Origin: an uncultured Bacteroidales bacterium
GTDB lineage: Bacteria > Bacteroidota > Bacteroidia > Bacteroidales > Paludibacteraceae
Direction: 5' to 3'
Length of the DNA: 30,553 nucleotides
NCBI GenBank assembly: GCA_934725535.1
Contig: CAKVBV010000029.1
Location: 1 to 30,553, forward strand
Shown: piece by piece, positions 1 to 9,125 of the stretch
How positions within the stretch are numbered: position 1 is the stretch's first letter
How the letters are laid out: each line of letters starts with the position of its first letter
Notes under the pieces: generated by a model
The model's database searches: none
What the model was told of the DNA's origin: nothing
Seen by the model: only the letters and a program-made list of their open reading frames with translations
Position numbers and translations under genes: made by a program

Positions 1-3000
1 TGAAAGGTCTCGCTTGGTTTGGTGGAGTCGCAGAATCTTCTCTTCTATGGTATCGGCAGCAATGAGGTGATAGACCGTTACGCTGCGGTGCTGCCCGATA
101 CGGTAGGCGCGGTCGGTAGCCTGCTGTTCGATAGCGGGGTTCCACCACGGGTCGAGGTGGATGATATAGTTGGCATTGGTCAGGTTCAGCCCCAGACCGC
201 CCGCTTTGAGCGAGATAAGGAATACGGCTTTCTCCCCGCGCTGGAAAGCCTCCACCATCTGCTGCCGTTGCGCAATAGGGGTACTGCCGTCCAAATAGAA
301 ATAGTCGGTTTTGTCTTCGTCAAGCACTTGTTTGGCTTGCGACAGGAAAGAGGTGAACTGACTGAATACCAATACGCTGTTACCACCTTCCACTATCTGC
401 TGTACCAACTGGCGCATATCCTCCAGTTTGGAAGAAACGGCAGTGATGCTCTTGTCCACCAAGGACAGCGAGCAGGCGGCTTCGCGGAGACGGGTGATAT
501 TGCTCAGCAGGCTGACCGTTACCTTGTCCTCTGCTTCCAATTCCTTTTGTGCCTGTATGCGCAGGGCTTCGTATTCCATCCGTTCGCTGTCCGTGAGCGT
601 GATGCGGCGTATAATATCCTCTTTCTCGGGCAGTTCGCTCAATACATCGGTTTTGGTACGGCGCAAGATAAACGGCTGTATGATACGGCGAAGGGTGGTA
701 CGTTTGTCCGTATCCTGCTCCTGCTCAATAGGCAGGATGAATTGCGTACGAAAGGCTTCAAAAGAGCCCAATAGTCCCGGATTGAGAAACTCCATCAGGT
801 TCCATAGTTCGCCGAGGTGGTTCTGGATAGGTGTACCCGTCAGCAGCAGCCGTGCTTTGGATTGCAGAGCCATTGCGGCAGCCGACATCTTGGTGGAGCG
901 GTTCTTGATAGTATGGGCTTCGTCCAAGCAGACCACGTTCCATTCTTTCTTGGAAAGCAGTTCCGTTTCGCGTGCCAGCAGCCCGTAGGTACAGAGCAGC
1001 ACATCATACTTGCCTTGTGAGTCAATGACCAACTGTCTGTCCTCGGCGTCGTTGAAGATACTGACACGCAAGGCGGGCGCAAAACGCATTATCTCGTTCT
1101 GCCAGTTGAGTACCACGGACGCAGGAGCAACCACCAAAGATGCCCCCTCTTCGGCACGCTGCAGGAGAAAAGCAATAGCCTGTACCGTCTTACCCAGACC
1201 CATATCATCTGCCAGACACCCGCCTGCTCCCCATGCGGCAAGACGGCTTATCCATTCATATCCTATCTGCTGATAATCGCGCAACTGCGCTTTCAGTCCG
1301 CGGGGCAAGTCCACACGCATGGTAGAGGCTTCGGAGATTTGCTTGGCAAGCGAACTGACCTGCCGGTTGGTATGAATGACACCGTCAGAAGAACGGATGA
1401 TGTCAGCCAAAGAACCTGCTTGGTAACGTGTGATACGCGCCTTGGTCTTGTCTATCTGGGCAATCTGTTCCAGTTTGTGCAACTGCTTTGCCAGCGACTC
1501 GCTCAGAGCAAGAAACTCCCCGTTGTCCAATCGCACAAAACGTTTGCCCACAGAGTCGGAGCGCAGCAGACGCAGCAACTCGGACATTGCCACGATATGT
1601 TCGTCTTCCATTTGCAGCGTCCCCTCTACTTCAAACCAGTTCTGTTTCTGACGCAGTTGCACAATGTTATAGGGACTTTGCTTGGACGTATGCACTTTGA
1701 ATTTCCCGCCTTGTGGCCATTCGACAATGTAGCGGACAGGACATTCCTGCAAGAAAGCGAGTAATGACAGCACGCCCTCCAAACTCAATCCGAGAGTACC
1801 ATCTGACGGTATGTGAGTGCTGCTCTGCGCAAAAAACTGTTCCAAGGGCATTAGCATCTCTGCCTCTGCTTTCAGGTCGCGCTCTATCTGATAGCGTTTA
1901 CCCTTCTCCTCATCGAAGACAACGGCATCTCCTTTGCCGGGGAACAGACGCAGGCGGCTTCCCTCGAAAGGCGAGATATAAACGGACACGTTAAATAGGT
2001 CATCTTCGGGTTCGATACGTATGGTCGGTATGGTCTGTGCCTGTCGTTTCTCCAATGTAGAACCACCCTCTACCAGCGATGAATGAACCTCTATTGTTCC
2101 TTTGGCAGATTCAAGGAATGCTTTGAGCGGAGCCTCAGCCTCAAGAGGGAATTCACGTATCCTCAGTAGTTTGTCAAAAATAGAAAGTTCCTGTTTCGAC
2201 AACTGATATATGGTTATGCTTTCTTTCTTATTCCAAACATACATCAACGTGGAGATGTTGTGCTCATCGGGCAGGTTGGACTTGATAGTAAAAGTATTCC
2301 CCTTTTTCTCAATCTGTAGGAAAGGCTTTTCGCCAATCACTTGTATCGGTTGGTATTTCTCCGTGCGGTTATTGTACAATAGCAGTTTGTCGGTATCAAT
2401 CAGAGACGGCAGGCAAGAAGCAAGCGGGATTTCATCGTCATAGTAATAACTGTTCATATAAGCGCAAGCACGTGCGATGGCTTGGTCTTTTTCGTCGGCA
2501 TAGGCGATGGAGTGGTTGAGGAAACTGCGGACGGATGCATGAGAGGGAGTACCCCAACGGTCGGAACGCAGCCATTTCTGTTGCATCAACTTTACGTCAT
2601 CATCGTCCGTACTATGCAGTACATATACCAAGCGTTGCACGCGTTCCGGTGCGGGAGTAGCATCTTCTTTTGCCTTCGATTTGGTCAGGTCGGTTAACTG
2701 CTCCAAGACTATTTCCCATTGGCTCTTGCGGCGCAAGGTGCTGAATATGGGTGCGCCTCCGAGTGTATGCAGCAAAGTATCATAGTCTTCACAAGGTTTT
2801 CCTGTGGTACTCAATTCATAGCGTAGCAATGCCCATTGGCAGGTGGTTTCGGGCAAAGAGCAATCCATACCGAAATGACGGAGTATGAGTGCAGTGAGCC
2901 ATTGCAGTTGCACTGTGCCTTTCTGCATGATGTATGCCATTTCCTGTTTCAGAGCCTTGGCATCCTCGCCATTGATGATAAATTTTGCTATTAACCGAGC

Positions 3001-3990
3001 CGGGCGGAATATCAGGAAATCTTCTGTTTCTTTCTTCCGTAAGAATTGCTGCGCGCGTTTTGTTTCTCTGTTCTTGGCAAAGCAGAGCAGCATATAGAAT
3101 GACAGCAGCGCATTGGGGAATACGTTCTTGAGGTCTGATATCCGGTTGTGCAGTTTCTGTGCTTCGGTGAATAGTTTCAGACTGCGAGGATAGTCGCCTG
3201 CATAGAGTGCAAGAATGGCATCGGGGAGGACAGACCACTCGGTGGCAGATGTTTCGTTTTGCTTGAAGCGCACAAAATGACCGGTTGCCATAAAGTAGAA
3301 GCAATCTACCATATCGTGTATGTGCAATACAGGATACCGTGGGTTTAGTTTGTGGTAGGTATCTATCTGTTCGTGCCATTGTGCGCAAAATTCGGGTGTG
3401 AGTGGCTGATTTAATTGCTGCTTGAAATTAAAGCACGAAAGAGCAAACTCAGTCAGAGTATTTATAGGCATACTCGATAGTGCCGCAGCAAAAAAGTCGG
3501 TTCCTATCCAGTCTTGCAGTGCCTGAAAAGCATATTCGGTCCAAGAGCGTGCAAGACTTAATGACTTACTAATATCCTGCAGATTATGTTCGCCGGCATA
3601 ATAACGTTGGCACAAGACCCAGTAGAGATTGCTCTTGGATAGTTGTTGCTTATAGGGCAACTCATTCCAGCGTTTTATCCAATCAGGGTGGCGGTCAATG
3701 GTATATAGTATAGCCGAAAACAGACACTTGGGCGCAACAACAATATGGTAAGGGTAGGTGATGAGGTAGCCCTCATTCAGCAGTTTCTCCCTTATCTTTT
3801 TGGTGCGAGTGATTGTCCAATCGTTTATCCGGCACAGACCTGTCATTGTATCATAGGTTTCAATCTCCCGACTGAAACCCACAAACCCGAGTATCTGTTT
3901 CTCGATTTCTGTGAGTGATGCTATAGGAGTGAACCATTCATTGGGCAATTTGCCGGCTACGATGTTTTCTTCGGGGAATAAGGTATTCAT
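1..3990 (-). CDS. SNF2-family DEAD/DEAH-box helicase, 3' end cut by window
   Basis: A continuous minus-strand reading frame runs from an ATG at 3990 to the window edge (1330 codons, no stop). The C-terminal part is a complete SF2/SNF2 ATPase core: Walker A DDMGLGKT near residue 928, DEAH near 1023, TGTPIQN near 1051, then LRRTK, DPWWNP near 1280 and a final RAYRIGQ. Only the last few tens of residues should be missing. SNF2 proteins are ATP-driven double-stranded DNA translocases or remodelers. Roughly the first 880 residues match nothing I recognise and show no SWIM-type zinc motif; residues about 20-60 could be a winged helix. The start is the first ATG after an in-frame stop at 4041-4039, which is the stop of the preceding gene. 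It lies 48 bases downstream of the RhuM remnant in the same direction, so it is probably the distal gene of the restriction-modification operon. It could instead be an ordinary chromosomal Snf2 gene that happens to follow the island. Confidence 0.93.
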   Translation of the reverse strand, partial: MNTLFPEENIVAGKLPNEWFTPIASLTEIEKQILGFVGFSREIETYDTMTGLCRINDWTITRTKKIREKLLNEGYLITYPYHIVVAPKCLFSAILYTIDRHPDWIKRWNELPYKQQLSKSNLYWVLCQRYYAGEHNLQDISKSLSLARSWTEYAFQALQDWIGTDFFAAALSSMPINTLTEFALSCFNFKQQLNQPLTPEFCAQWHEQIDTYHKLNPRYPVLHIHDMVDCFYFMATGHFVRFKQNETSATEWSVLPDAILALYAGDYPRSLKLFTEAQKLHNRISDLKNVFPNALLSFYMLLCFAKNRETKRAQQFLRKKETEDFLIFRPARLIAKFIINGEDAKALKQEMAYIMQKGTVQLQWLTALILRHFGMDCSLPETTCQWALLRYELSTTGKPCEDYDTLLHTLGGAPIFSTLRRKSQWEIVLEQLTDLTKSKAKEDATPAPERVQRLVYVLHSTDDDDVKLMQQKWLRSDRWGTPSHASVRSFLNHSIAYADEKDQAIARACAYMNSYYYDDEIPLASCLPSLIDTDKLLLYNNRTEKYQPIQVIGEKPFLQIEKKGNTFTIKSNLPDEHNISTLMYVWNKKESITIYQLSKQELSIFDKLLRIREFPLEAEAPLKAFLESAKGTIEVHSSLVEGGSTLEKRQAQTIPTIRIEPEDDLFNVSVYISPFEGSRLRLFPGKGDAVVFDEEKGKRYQIERDLKAEAEMLMPLEQFFAQSSTHIPSDGTLGLSLEGVLSLLAFLQECPVRYIVEWPQGGKFKVHTSKQSPYNIVQLRQKQNWFEVEGTLQMEDEHIVAMSELLRLLRSDSVGKRFVRLDNGEFLALSESLAKQLHKLEQIAQIDKTKARITRYQAGSLADIIRSSDGVIHTNRQVSSLAKQISEASTMRVDLPRGLKAQLRDYQQIGYEWISRLAAWGAGGCLADDMGLGKTVQAIAFLLQRAEEGASLVVAPASVVLNWQNEIMRFAPALRVSIFNDAEDRQLVIDSQGKYDVLLCTYGLLARETELLSKKEWNVVCLDEAHTIKNRSTKMSAAAMALQSKARLLLTGTPIQNHLGELWNLMEFLNPGLLGSFEAFRTQFILPIEQEQDTDKRTTLRRIIQPFILRRTKTDVLSELPEKEDIIRRITLTDSERMEYEALRIQAQKELEAEDKVTVSLLSNITRLREAACSLSLVDKSITAVSSKLEDMRQLVQQIVEGGNSVLVFSQFTSFLSQAKQVLDEDKTDYFYLDGSTPIAQRQQMVEAFQRGEKAVFLISLKAGGLGLNLTNANYIIHLDPWWNPAIEQQATDRAYRIGQHRSVTVYHLIAADTIEEKILRLHQTKRDLS

Positions 3991-4038
3991 GTTAAACAGG
4001 AATAGTTTGTGAAGAAGAATGGAATGAGTGTTATTGCT

Positions 4039-4353
4039 CTAATGGCAACTGCGGTAGCCGACACTGATGATTGCGTCCAGATTATAGAACTGCGTGTTGT
4101 AGATATTACCGTCCTCGGCAGTATGTTCCAAAATGGAACATACTTGATTCTTGTTCAATTCTCCGCTATCGAATATATTGTTGAGATGCTTTGTGATGGC
4201 GGGTCTTTCTACATCAAAGAGTGCTGCAATGGCTTTCTGCGAAGCCCACAGGGTCTCGTCTTTGTAGAATACCTCTATACCATTCGCCTTGTCTTCCAAC
4301 TGAAAGATAAGGAACTCGGCGGTACTATTTCGTATTTGCAAGGTGGGTGTCAT
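4039..4353 (-). pseudogene. RhuM family protein, C-terminally truncated remnant
   Basis: The 104-residue product matches the start of the RhuM (virulence RhuM / KilA-N-like) family: an early YKDETLWASQKAIAALFDV segment with a helix-turn-helix look, ITKHLNNIFDSGEL, then YNTQFYNLDAIISVGYR. Family members usually continue for about 200 more residues after the GYR motif, beginning with a segment like VNSKRGT. Here the frame gives only SCH and stops. Neither of the other two frames downstream restores the missing part, so this looks like a deletion and not a simple frameshift. RhuM genes are often found inside Type I restriction-modification operons of Bacteroidota; their function is not firmly known. 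The gene sits 13 bases after the AlbA_2 gene and 48 bases before the SNF2 gene. The retained N-terminal DNA-binding part could still act as a small regulator. Confidence 0.75.
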
Positions 4354-4366
4354 AAATCTGTAGTAT

Positions 4367-5839
4367 TCATTTTATTACTTGCCAATAGCCACCACGGGTA
4401 GAGGAACCCATACGCTGAATACGTCCTGCGTGTTTCAGTTTGGTGATGTGTTTCTGGACTGTCTTCACAGCAAGCCCTAATGCTGAAGCCAACTCCAACC
4501 TTGTGATAGTAGGAGTCTCCCGAATAAGATTGAGTATAGCGATGGTTGTATCTGTTGTATTAGGCACCTCATTAGATACCTCATTAGGCACCCCATTAGG
4601 CACCTCCTGTCGGGTTGTCTTTGTTGATGTATTTGTCGCTGACGAGGCTATACGGTTTGCATCCTTGACTATCACTTGAAAAGCAGTTACATATTGTACA
4701 TTAAAGATAGGCTCACCATTCTCATTTTGGCGTAGCAATTCAGTAACCTCTTGTATGCCATGGTTGAACTTATTGACATAGTTGAACAGTCTCATCATTT
4801 CTGCCAACACAGGATTACGATAGTCATTAACGTACGGGAAGTTTTCAGGTCGAGCCTGTCCGTAGAGTCCCCCAGCGTTCAGTATCTCAATATGGTCATC
4901 AAACTGATAGAACCGTGTAGGGGTATTCGATTGATAATCACGGTGCATAATTGCATTCATCAATAACTCGCGCAAAGCCTTATACGGATAGTTACAGATA
5001 TCTTTTTCGCGCAAAATGCTGATAGAAACCGGACGCTTGGTGATTATGGCATCACGGATAAAGTTCTCCAGCAAAGGAAGCATCGTATAAAGGCAACCTG
5101 AAAAACGGCGCTCATTAAGAATCTCTCCACCTGTATTTTGCCCGCGGAAACGCACATACTGCAGGTAACAACCGGGTAAGATGTATTCCGGTCGCTTCCC
5201 AAACATTATGATAGCAGCATACGTGGGACATTGCCATTGCAAATTATACAAGTGCAACGCTGCCAATTGTTCCTCCACAGGACGATGGTCGTTTGCCAAT
5301 GTATCCGAATCAATCGCACGAGGCAGATATTGCGACAATATGGTATCCACATCAATATCCGCTAATGTCGTTCCCCTGCAAGGGCGTGTATCAAAAGACG
5401 GAAGAGCCGCAGCACAACGCTCTGACAAGAGACGTTCTTCGTCCCGATTGGCAATATCCCGTCGGGGACCAATACGGACAAATGTACGACCTCTATAGCG
5501 CACGGGGGTATCAAATGATGGAGTTACGTCCACTACCAACACATCGCCATCGGAAGTTTGTACTTTCTCCGTAGTCATCATTGGCAGGGGCAGTATATTT
5601 CCGTCAGAACGAATTGCAGATATGCGTTTCATCAGAGCATCGTCCACCTTCAACCCGCTGATATGCCCATGGTCATCTACCCCTATTAGCAAATAGCCAT
5701 GTTTACCGGATGCCGGTAAGTCATTGGCAAAAGCACATATTGCTTCTTGGAATTTATCCATATCAGAAGTGGAAACCGTACGTTCAATACGATAACTCTC
5801 ATCACTTGTCAGCAGGACTTGTAATTCTGATTCTGTCAT
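4367..5839 (-). CDS. AlbA_2 (Schlafen-like) ATP-binding transcriptional regulator
   Basis: The 490-residue protein has an AlbA_2/Schlafen-type N-terminal domain (about 12-130; GYLLIGVDDHGHISGLKV, RYRGRTFVRIGPRR), a GHKL-like ATPase middle (ELLMNAIMHRDYQ at 291-303 as N-box, EILNAGGL near 318-325) and a C-terminal winged helix (about 432-490; RLELASALGLAVKTVQKHI). Proteins of this layout are annotated as RecG-related ATP-binding proteins or putative transcriptional regulators and are frequent in restriction-modification loci. A four-residue repeat of the type xVxN (about 412-427), encoded by a 12-bp tandem repeat, forms the linker before the winged helix. The start lies 38 bases after the methylase-nuclease gene, so co-transcription is likely. 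A role in sensing or controlling expression of the island is inferred from context; enzymatic RNase activity is not shown by the sequence. Confidence 0.88.
   Translation of the reverse strand: MTESELQVLLTSDESYRIERTVSTSDMDKFQEAICAFANDLPASGKHGYLLIGVDDHGHISGLKVDDALMKRISAIRSDGNILPLPMMTTEKVQTSDGDVLVVDVTPSFDTPVRYRGRTFVRIGPRRDIANRDEERLLSERCAAALPSFDTRPCRGTTLADIDVDTILSQYLPRAIDSDTLANDHRPVEEQLAALHLYNLQWQCPTYAAIIMFGKRPEYILPGCYLQYVRFRGQNTGGEILNERRFSGCLYTMLPLLENFIRDAIITKRPVSISILREKDICNYPYKALRELLMNAIMHRDYQSNTPTRFYQFDDHIEILNAGGLYGQARPENFPYVNDYRNPVLAEMMRLFNYVNKFNHGIQEVTELLRQNENGEPIFNVQYVTAFQVIVKDANRIASSATNTSTKTTRQEVPNGVPNEVSNEVPNTTDTTIAILNLIRETPTITRLELASALGLAVKTVQKHITKLKHAGRIQRMGSSTRGGYWQVIK
4559..4606. repeat. 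12-bp tandem repeat x4 inside the AlbA_2 gene
   Basis: Four consecutive copies of a unit close to ATTAGGCACCTC (plus-strand reading) lie at 4559-4570, 4571-4582, 4583-4594 and 4595-4606, with one to two substitutions between copies. Each unit encodes four residues (EVPN, GVPN, EVSN or EVPN on the minus strand), so gain or loss of a unit keeps the frame and only changes linker length before the winged helix. Confidence 0.9.
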
Positions 5840-5877
5840 AGGTTGTTTGCTTATTTTTTCTTTTATTTGTCTGCCGG

Positions 5878-8800
5878 TTATTCGTTTTTGTCAATCTCCT
5901 GCATCAGTCTGTCGGTCTGCAAGAGCACGCGGATGATGCGGGTGTAGTGGGCGAGGTCGTCGAAAGAGAGCGTGCGGGTCTTGCGGTCTTTCAACCACTT
6001 TTGGGCGGGTTGGTAGCCGCCGATATAGAACTGCCAAGCCGTGTCGGGGACGTTGTCAAAGTACTGGGTGGCATTGATATAGACACGGTTGTTTTCAAAA
6101 TACGGCTTATCTACCACGCAGTCGCCCGAGACGGGGAAAGTAGCCACATCGGGCATATCGGGCACGGTGTGCATTAGGTGCAACTCGCGCAGGCGGTGCC
6201 CAAACGACACGAAATGCTCAAACTGCTCGCTGCTCTCGGGGTACGGGATACGGGGGAAGTCCACTTTGAGGAACTCCTTGTACTGCTCGCGGTAGCGGGG
6301 CGAATGGAGTACGCCATAGATATAGTCGAACACCTCTTCGGGCGTGGTGTCTCTGCCTGCACAGCGGCTAATCTCTACCCAAATCTGAGCATCCAAGTTT
6401 GGACGCCGCTCTGTATCCATAGAGCCATCCTCTGGGTAAAGGTAGAGGGGAGAAATATATGCAGTAGATTTGTTACTATACTGATACCTGTTGTCTATCA
6501 AAGAGTCTGCTACTAAAATATGAGACCAATTATCAGTAATTGCTTGTCGAACAAAGACGATACCAAAATTCCCATTGTGTAGCAAATGCGCAAATAGTTT
6601 TTCTCTTCCCCAATCTACTATATCAGGAGAGTAATAGATGTATTGTTTGTCAAAAGGACGGTAAAGTATTGGCTTTATTGCGTCTTGATGATTGGCATTC
6701 TGAATTTTAGTGCGTGCGACGGATAAATTCCATCCCCTTGAATCTCCGGGTAAGTACTTACCTGCCTTTTTATGTCCAAATAATGTTGTCCGAACTTCAT
6801 CATCTGATATTGATTTATCGGTAAAGAATTGTATTCTTTTGAGTAATTCCTCTTTGCTTATATCAATAGCCAGACTATCTCTTGCAGTAACAACCCCTGT
6901 TACATTTAGGGGCATTAACTCGTCAATGCGGAAACCTTTATCATATTCGTCCTTTCCCTTTTCGTCTTTTGGAACAAAGAAATAATATGGGTCAGATAGA
7001 TTTACCTTTTGCCAATCTATGGTATCCAAAGTATTCTCACAGAGAAAATCATACTTACTCTTTCTGGTGCCAAATACATCAGTATAGTAAACATCGGCAG
7101 GATTTCCTTTTTTCTTGCCTGTTTTGACAAAGATGTTGATAGATACACCCACCATAATATCAAAAACATTTTCGTCTTTTCCGCCTTCTGGTGTTGCTTC
7201 CTTTTGCAAAGAATTTCCATGCAGATTGATGATATATACCTTGTCAAAACTTTGCAGCAAGTTCCAACGCATACCTCGGAATGTAGGATTATCCAAGAAA
7301 CCATTGTTGCAGATGTATGCTAATATACCCTCATGGTTTCTATCTACATAGTACTGCCCCAAACGAATAAACTTGCAATAGTCATCGTTCAACCAAATTT
7401 TTCGTTCCTGCAAGGGTTGCACTCCGCCCGGTTCTTTCTTGTAATCCGCCATCAGTCGGGTTATCCACTCTCCATTGTTCTGAGAGATGCCGCTATATGG
7501 CGGGTTGCCGAGCATGACCATGATGGGTGCTTCTTTCTTGATGGCACTGGCGGCATTGGCTTCCTGACTGAGGGCGTTGCCGAAGAGAGTGCCTGCGTTG
7601 GGGTTGTACTCCTCCAACGAGTTGGTAAGGAAGACTTTCAGCCGCTCCTGTGCCAATACGCCTATCTCCATATCGAGTTTGAGGTGGGCGATGGTGTAGG
7701 GTGCCATCATCAGTTCGAAGCCATAGAGACGGGGCAGCAGATGTTCGGGTACGTAGGCATTCCATCCGCCCATCTGCCCCATGAGGTTGCGTTTGATTTG
7801 GCGCACCACCTCTGCGAGGAAAGTGCCCGTGCCGACAGCGGGGTCGAGCACCTGCACACGGTGCTTCTGCACCTTGTCCGTACGGTGGCGGCTGTCCTGC
7901 AGGCGTTCCTGCTCCACCGTCACCTTGCTTGTGTCGGCTAAGCCCATGGGCAGTGCGAACTCGGTGCGCAAAATGTCGTCCACGGCACGGACGATATAGT
8001 TGACCACAGGTTGCGGGGTGTAATAGACGCCGCATGCTTTCTTGGCGGCAGGGTCGTATTGGTAGAGGAAGTCCTCGTAGAAGTGCATGAGGGGGTCGGT
8101 CATCTGCGTGTTCTTGCCGAAGCCCTGCATAATCTTCTCCACATCGGTGGCAGCAAAGACCGCCACGAGGTCGTCCACTATCCACGCTATGCGCTCGTCG
8201 AGGTCGTAGCCTGCTATCTCGTGGAAGACCTTGCGTAGGAAAGGGTTGGTCTTGGGGATAAGGTTCGCCGCTTCCTCGCGTGTGAAGGTCTCGGGGGTGG
8301 CATCGTGCAAGCGTGCGGCAAACATACCATACGCGATAGTCTGCGCGTAGATGTCGGCGAAGGTCTTGGGTGTAATGTCGTGGAGGAGCACGTCTTGGAA
8401 CGACTGCATATAGCCCAGCAGGTCAGACTCATAGGGTGTCTTGTCCTGCTGTTGGTCGTTGCGTATAGCCGCCTCGATGATGTCGCGCAGGAGGCGTGCT
8501 TTCGCCGCCATGAGTTGCGCCAGTTTGCCCGCCGAGGTGATATGCTGCGGTGTCTGCTGGCGTATGATGTCCGCCATCTCCAGCAGCCGTGGCTCGTCCG
8601 AGAGGCAGATATGCTTGCCCTGTATCTCCGCCAAGCGGACGGACATCACCCACTCGCCGTGTCGGTAGAGTTTGAAGTCGAGGTAGTCGGTGAAGATGAC
8701 GGTGTCTAGCGACGCCTTGTAGCGGTCGAACTGTTCTTTGTTCTTCCTGCGCCCGTCGAGGTCTCCGTCCTCGAGGTTCTTTGCCTCCACGAAAGCGATG

Positions 8801-8997
8801 GGCAGGTTGTTGCGCAGCAGTGTGAGGTCGGGCGCACCGCAGTCGATATGGCTCTGCTCGTTGACCACCGTGCATTGGCAGAGGTTCTCCAAGAGTTTCT
8901 GCAACGCGGGGCGGAACGAGTGCTCGGTGGTGAGACCGGTCAGGTAGAGACGGTCCAACTCTTTGATATACGCGGCGATGAAAGGATTAGCGGACAT
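5878..8997 (-). CDS. Type ISP-like restriction-modification enzyme lacking the helicase domain
   Basis: A 1039-residue single polypeptide with a nuclease followed by an N6-adenine methylase and a specificity region. Residues 55-73 carry APD...EAK, a PD-(D/E)XK nuclease signature. VYYTPQPVVNYIV (324-336) and DPAVGTGTFL (385-394, SAM-binding motif I) plus NPPY (498-501, catalytic motif IV) mark a gamma-type DNA adenine methyltransferase. The C-terminal part (FDKQYIYYSPD, FDYIYGVLHSPRYREQYKEF, DFPRIPYP) matches the C-terminal specificity domain of Type ISP enzymes. Type ISP enzymes such as LlaBIII have about 1500-1600 residues because a RecA-like helicase lies between nuclease and methylase; here about 250 residues of mainly helical sequence occupy that place and no Walker motif is seen, so the layout is closer to Type IIG. 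It is the first gene of the operon, with a promoter just upstream. Bases about 6440-7450 are clearly AT-richer than the flanks. Confidence 0.92.
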   Translation of the reverse strand: MSANPFIAAYIKELDRLYLTGLTTEHSFRPALQKLLENLCQCTVVNEQSHIDCGAPDLTLLRNNLPIAFVEAKNLEDGDLDGRRKNKEQFDRYKASLDTVIFTDYLDFKLYRHGEWVMSVRLAEIQGKHICLSDEPRLLEMADIIRQQTPQHITSAGKLAQLMAAKARLLRDIIEAAIRNDQQQDKTPYESDLLGYMQSFQDVLLHDITPKTFADIYAQTIAYGMFAARLHDATPETFTREEAANLIPKTNPFLRKVFHEIAGYDLDERIAWIVDDLVAVFAATDVEKIMQGFGKNTQMTDPLMHFYEDFLYQYDPAAKKACGVYYTPQPVVNYIVRAVDDILRTEFALPMGLADTSKVTVEQERLQDSRHRTDKVQKHRVQVLDPAVGTGTFLAEVVRQIKRNLMGQMGGWNAYVPEHLLPRLYGFELMMAPYTIAHLKLDMEIGVLAQERLKVFLTNSLEEYNPNAGTLFGNALSQEANAASAIKKEAPIMVMLGNPPYSGISQNNGEWITRLMADYKKEPGGVQPLQERKIWLNDDYCKFIRLGQYYVDRNHEGILAYICNNGFLDNPTFRGMRWNLLQSFDKVYIINLHGNSLQKEATPEGGKDENVFDIMVGVSINIFVKTGKKKGNPADVYYTDVFGTRKSKYDFLCENTLDTIDWQKVNLSDPYYFFVPKDEKGKDEYDKGFRIDELMPLNVTGVVTARDSLAIDISKEELLKRIQFFTDKSISDDEVRTTLFGHKKAGKYLPGDSRGWNLSVARTKIQNANHQDAIKPILYRPFDKQYIYYSPDIVDWGREKLFAHLLHNGNFGIVFVRQAITDNWSHILVADSLIDNRYQYSNKSTAYISPLYLYPEDGSMDTERRPNLDAQIWVEISRCAGRDTTPEEVFDYIYGVLHSPRYREQYKEFLKVDFPRIPYPESSEQFEHFVSFGHRLRELHLMHTVPDMPDVATFPVSGDCVVDKPYFENNRVYINATQYFDNVPDTAWQFYIGGYQPAQKWLKDRKTRTLSFDDLAHYTRIIRVLLQTDRLMQEIDKNE

Positions 8998-9025
8998 AAG
9001 CGCGGTAATGATGTAATTATGGCGA

Positions 9026-9056
9026 CAAAGATACTGCTTTTTTGTGAAATATGCAA
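9026..9056 (-). promoter_or_regulatory. Bacteroidota-type promoter of the restriction-modification operon
   Basis: On the minus strand a perfect TAnnTTTG -7 box (TATCTTTG) lies at 9033-9026. A TTG -33 element lies at 9056-9054, 20 bases upstream, which is the spacing expected for the Bacteroidota primary sigma factor. Transcription would start near 9020, giving a leader of about 20-25 bases before the ATG at 8997. Confidence 0.7.
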
Positions 9057-9063
9057 GTGGGAT

Positions 9064-9103
9064 GGGGCGGGCAATGGTTATTGCCCTGCCAAGAAACGAT
9101 ATA
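9064..9103. repeat. Hairpin repeat element, copy 1
   Basis: This is a copy of a 40-base intergenic element: GGGGC, then an inverted repeat GGGCAAT/ATTGCCC with a 4-base loop, then a conserved tail close to CTGCTAAGAAACAATATA (here CTGCCAAGAAACGATATA). Further copies lie at 9126-9164 and 10825-10863. Confidence 0.85.
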
Positions 9104-9125
9104 GAGGATAGAGAATAGAGATTAG

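Noticed and set aside
4559..4606. CRISPR-like direct repeats
   Set aside because: The 12-bp units are directly adjacent, without spacers, and lie inside a coding frame.
1..8997. DISARM or BREX system
   Set aside because: Neither a DUF1998 (DrmB) protein, a phospholipase D-type protein, nor BrxC/PglZ-like genes are present; the methylase has the nuclease-fused ISP/IIG layout.
9101..9124. Purine-rich ATAGAG/GATTAG stretch as a possible tandem repeat
   Set aside because: The units are too short and irregular, and no related sequence is seen elsewhere in the window.
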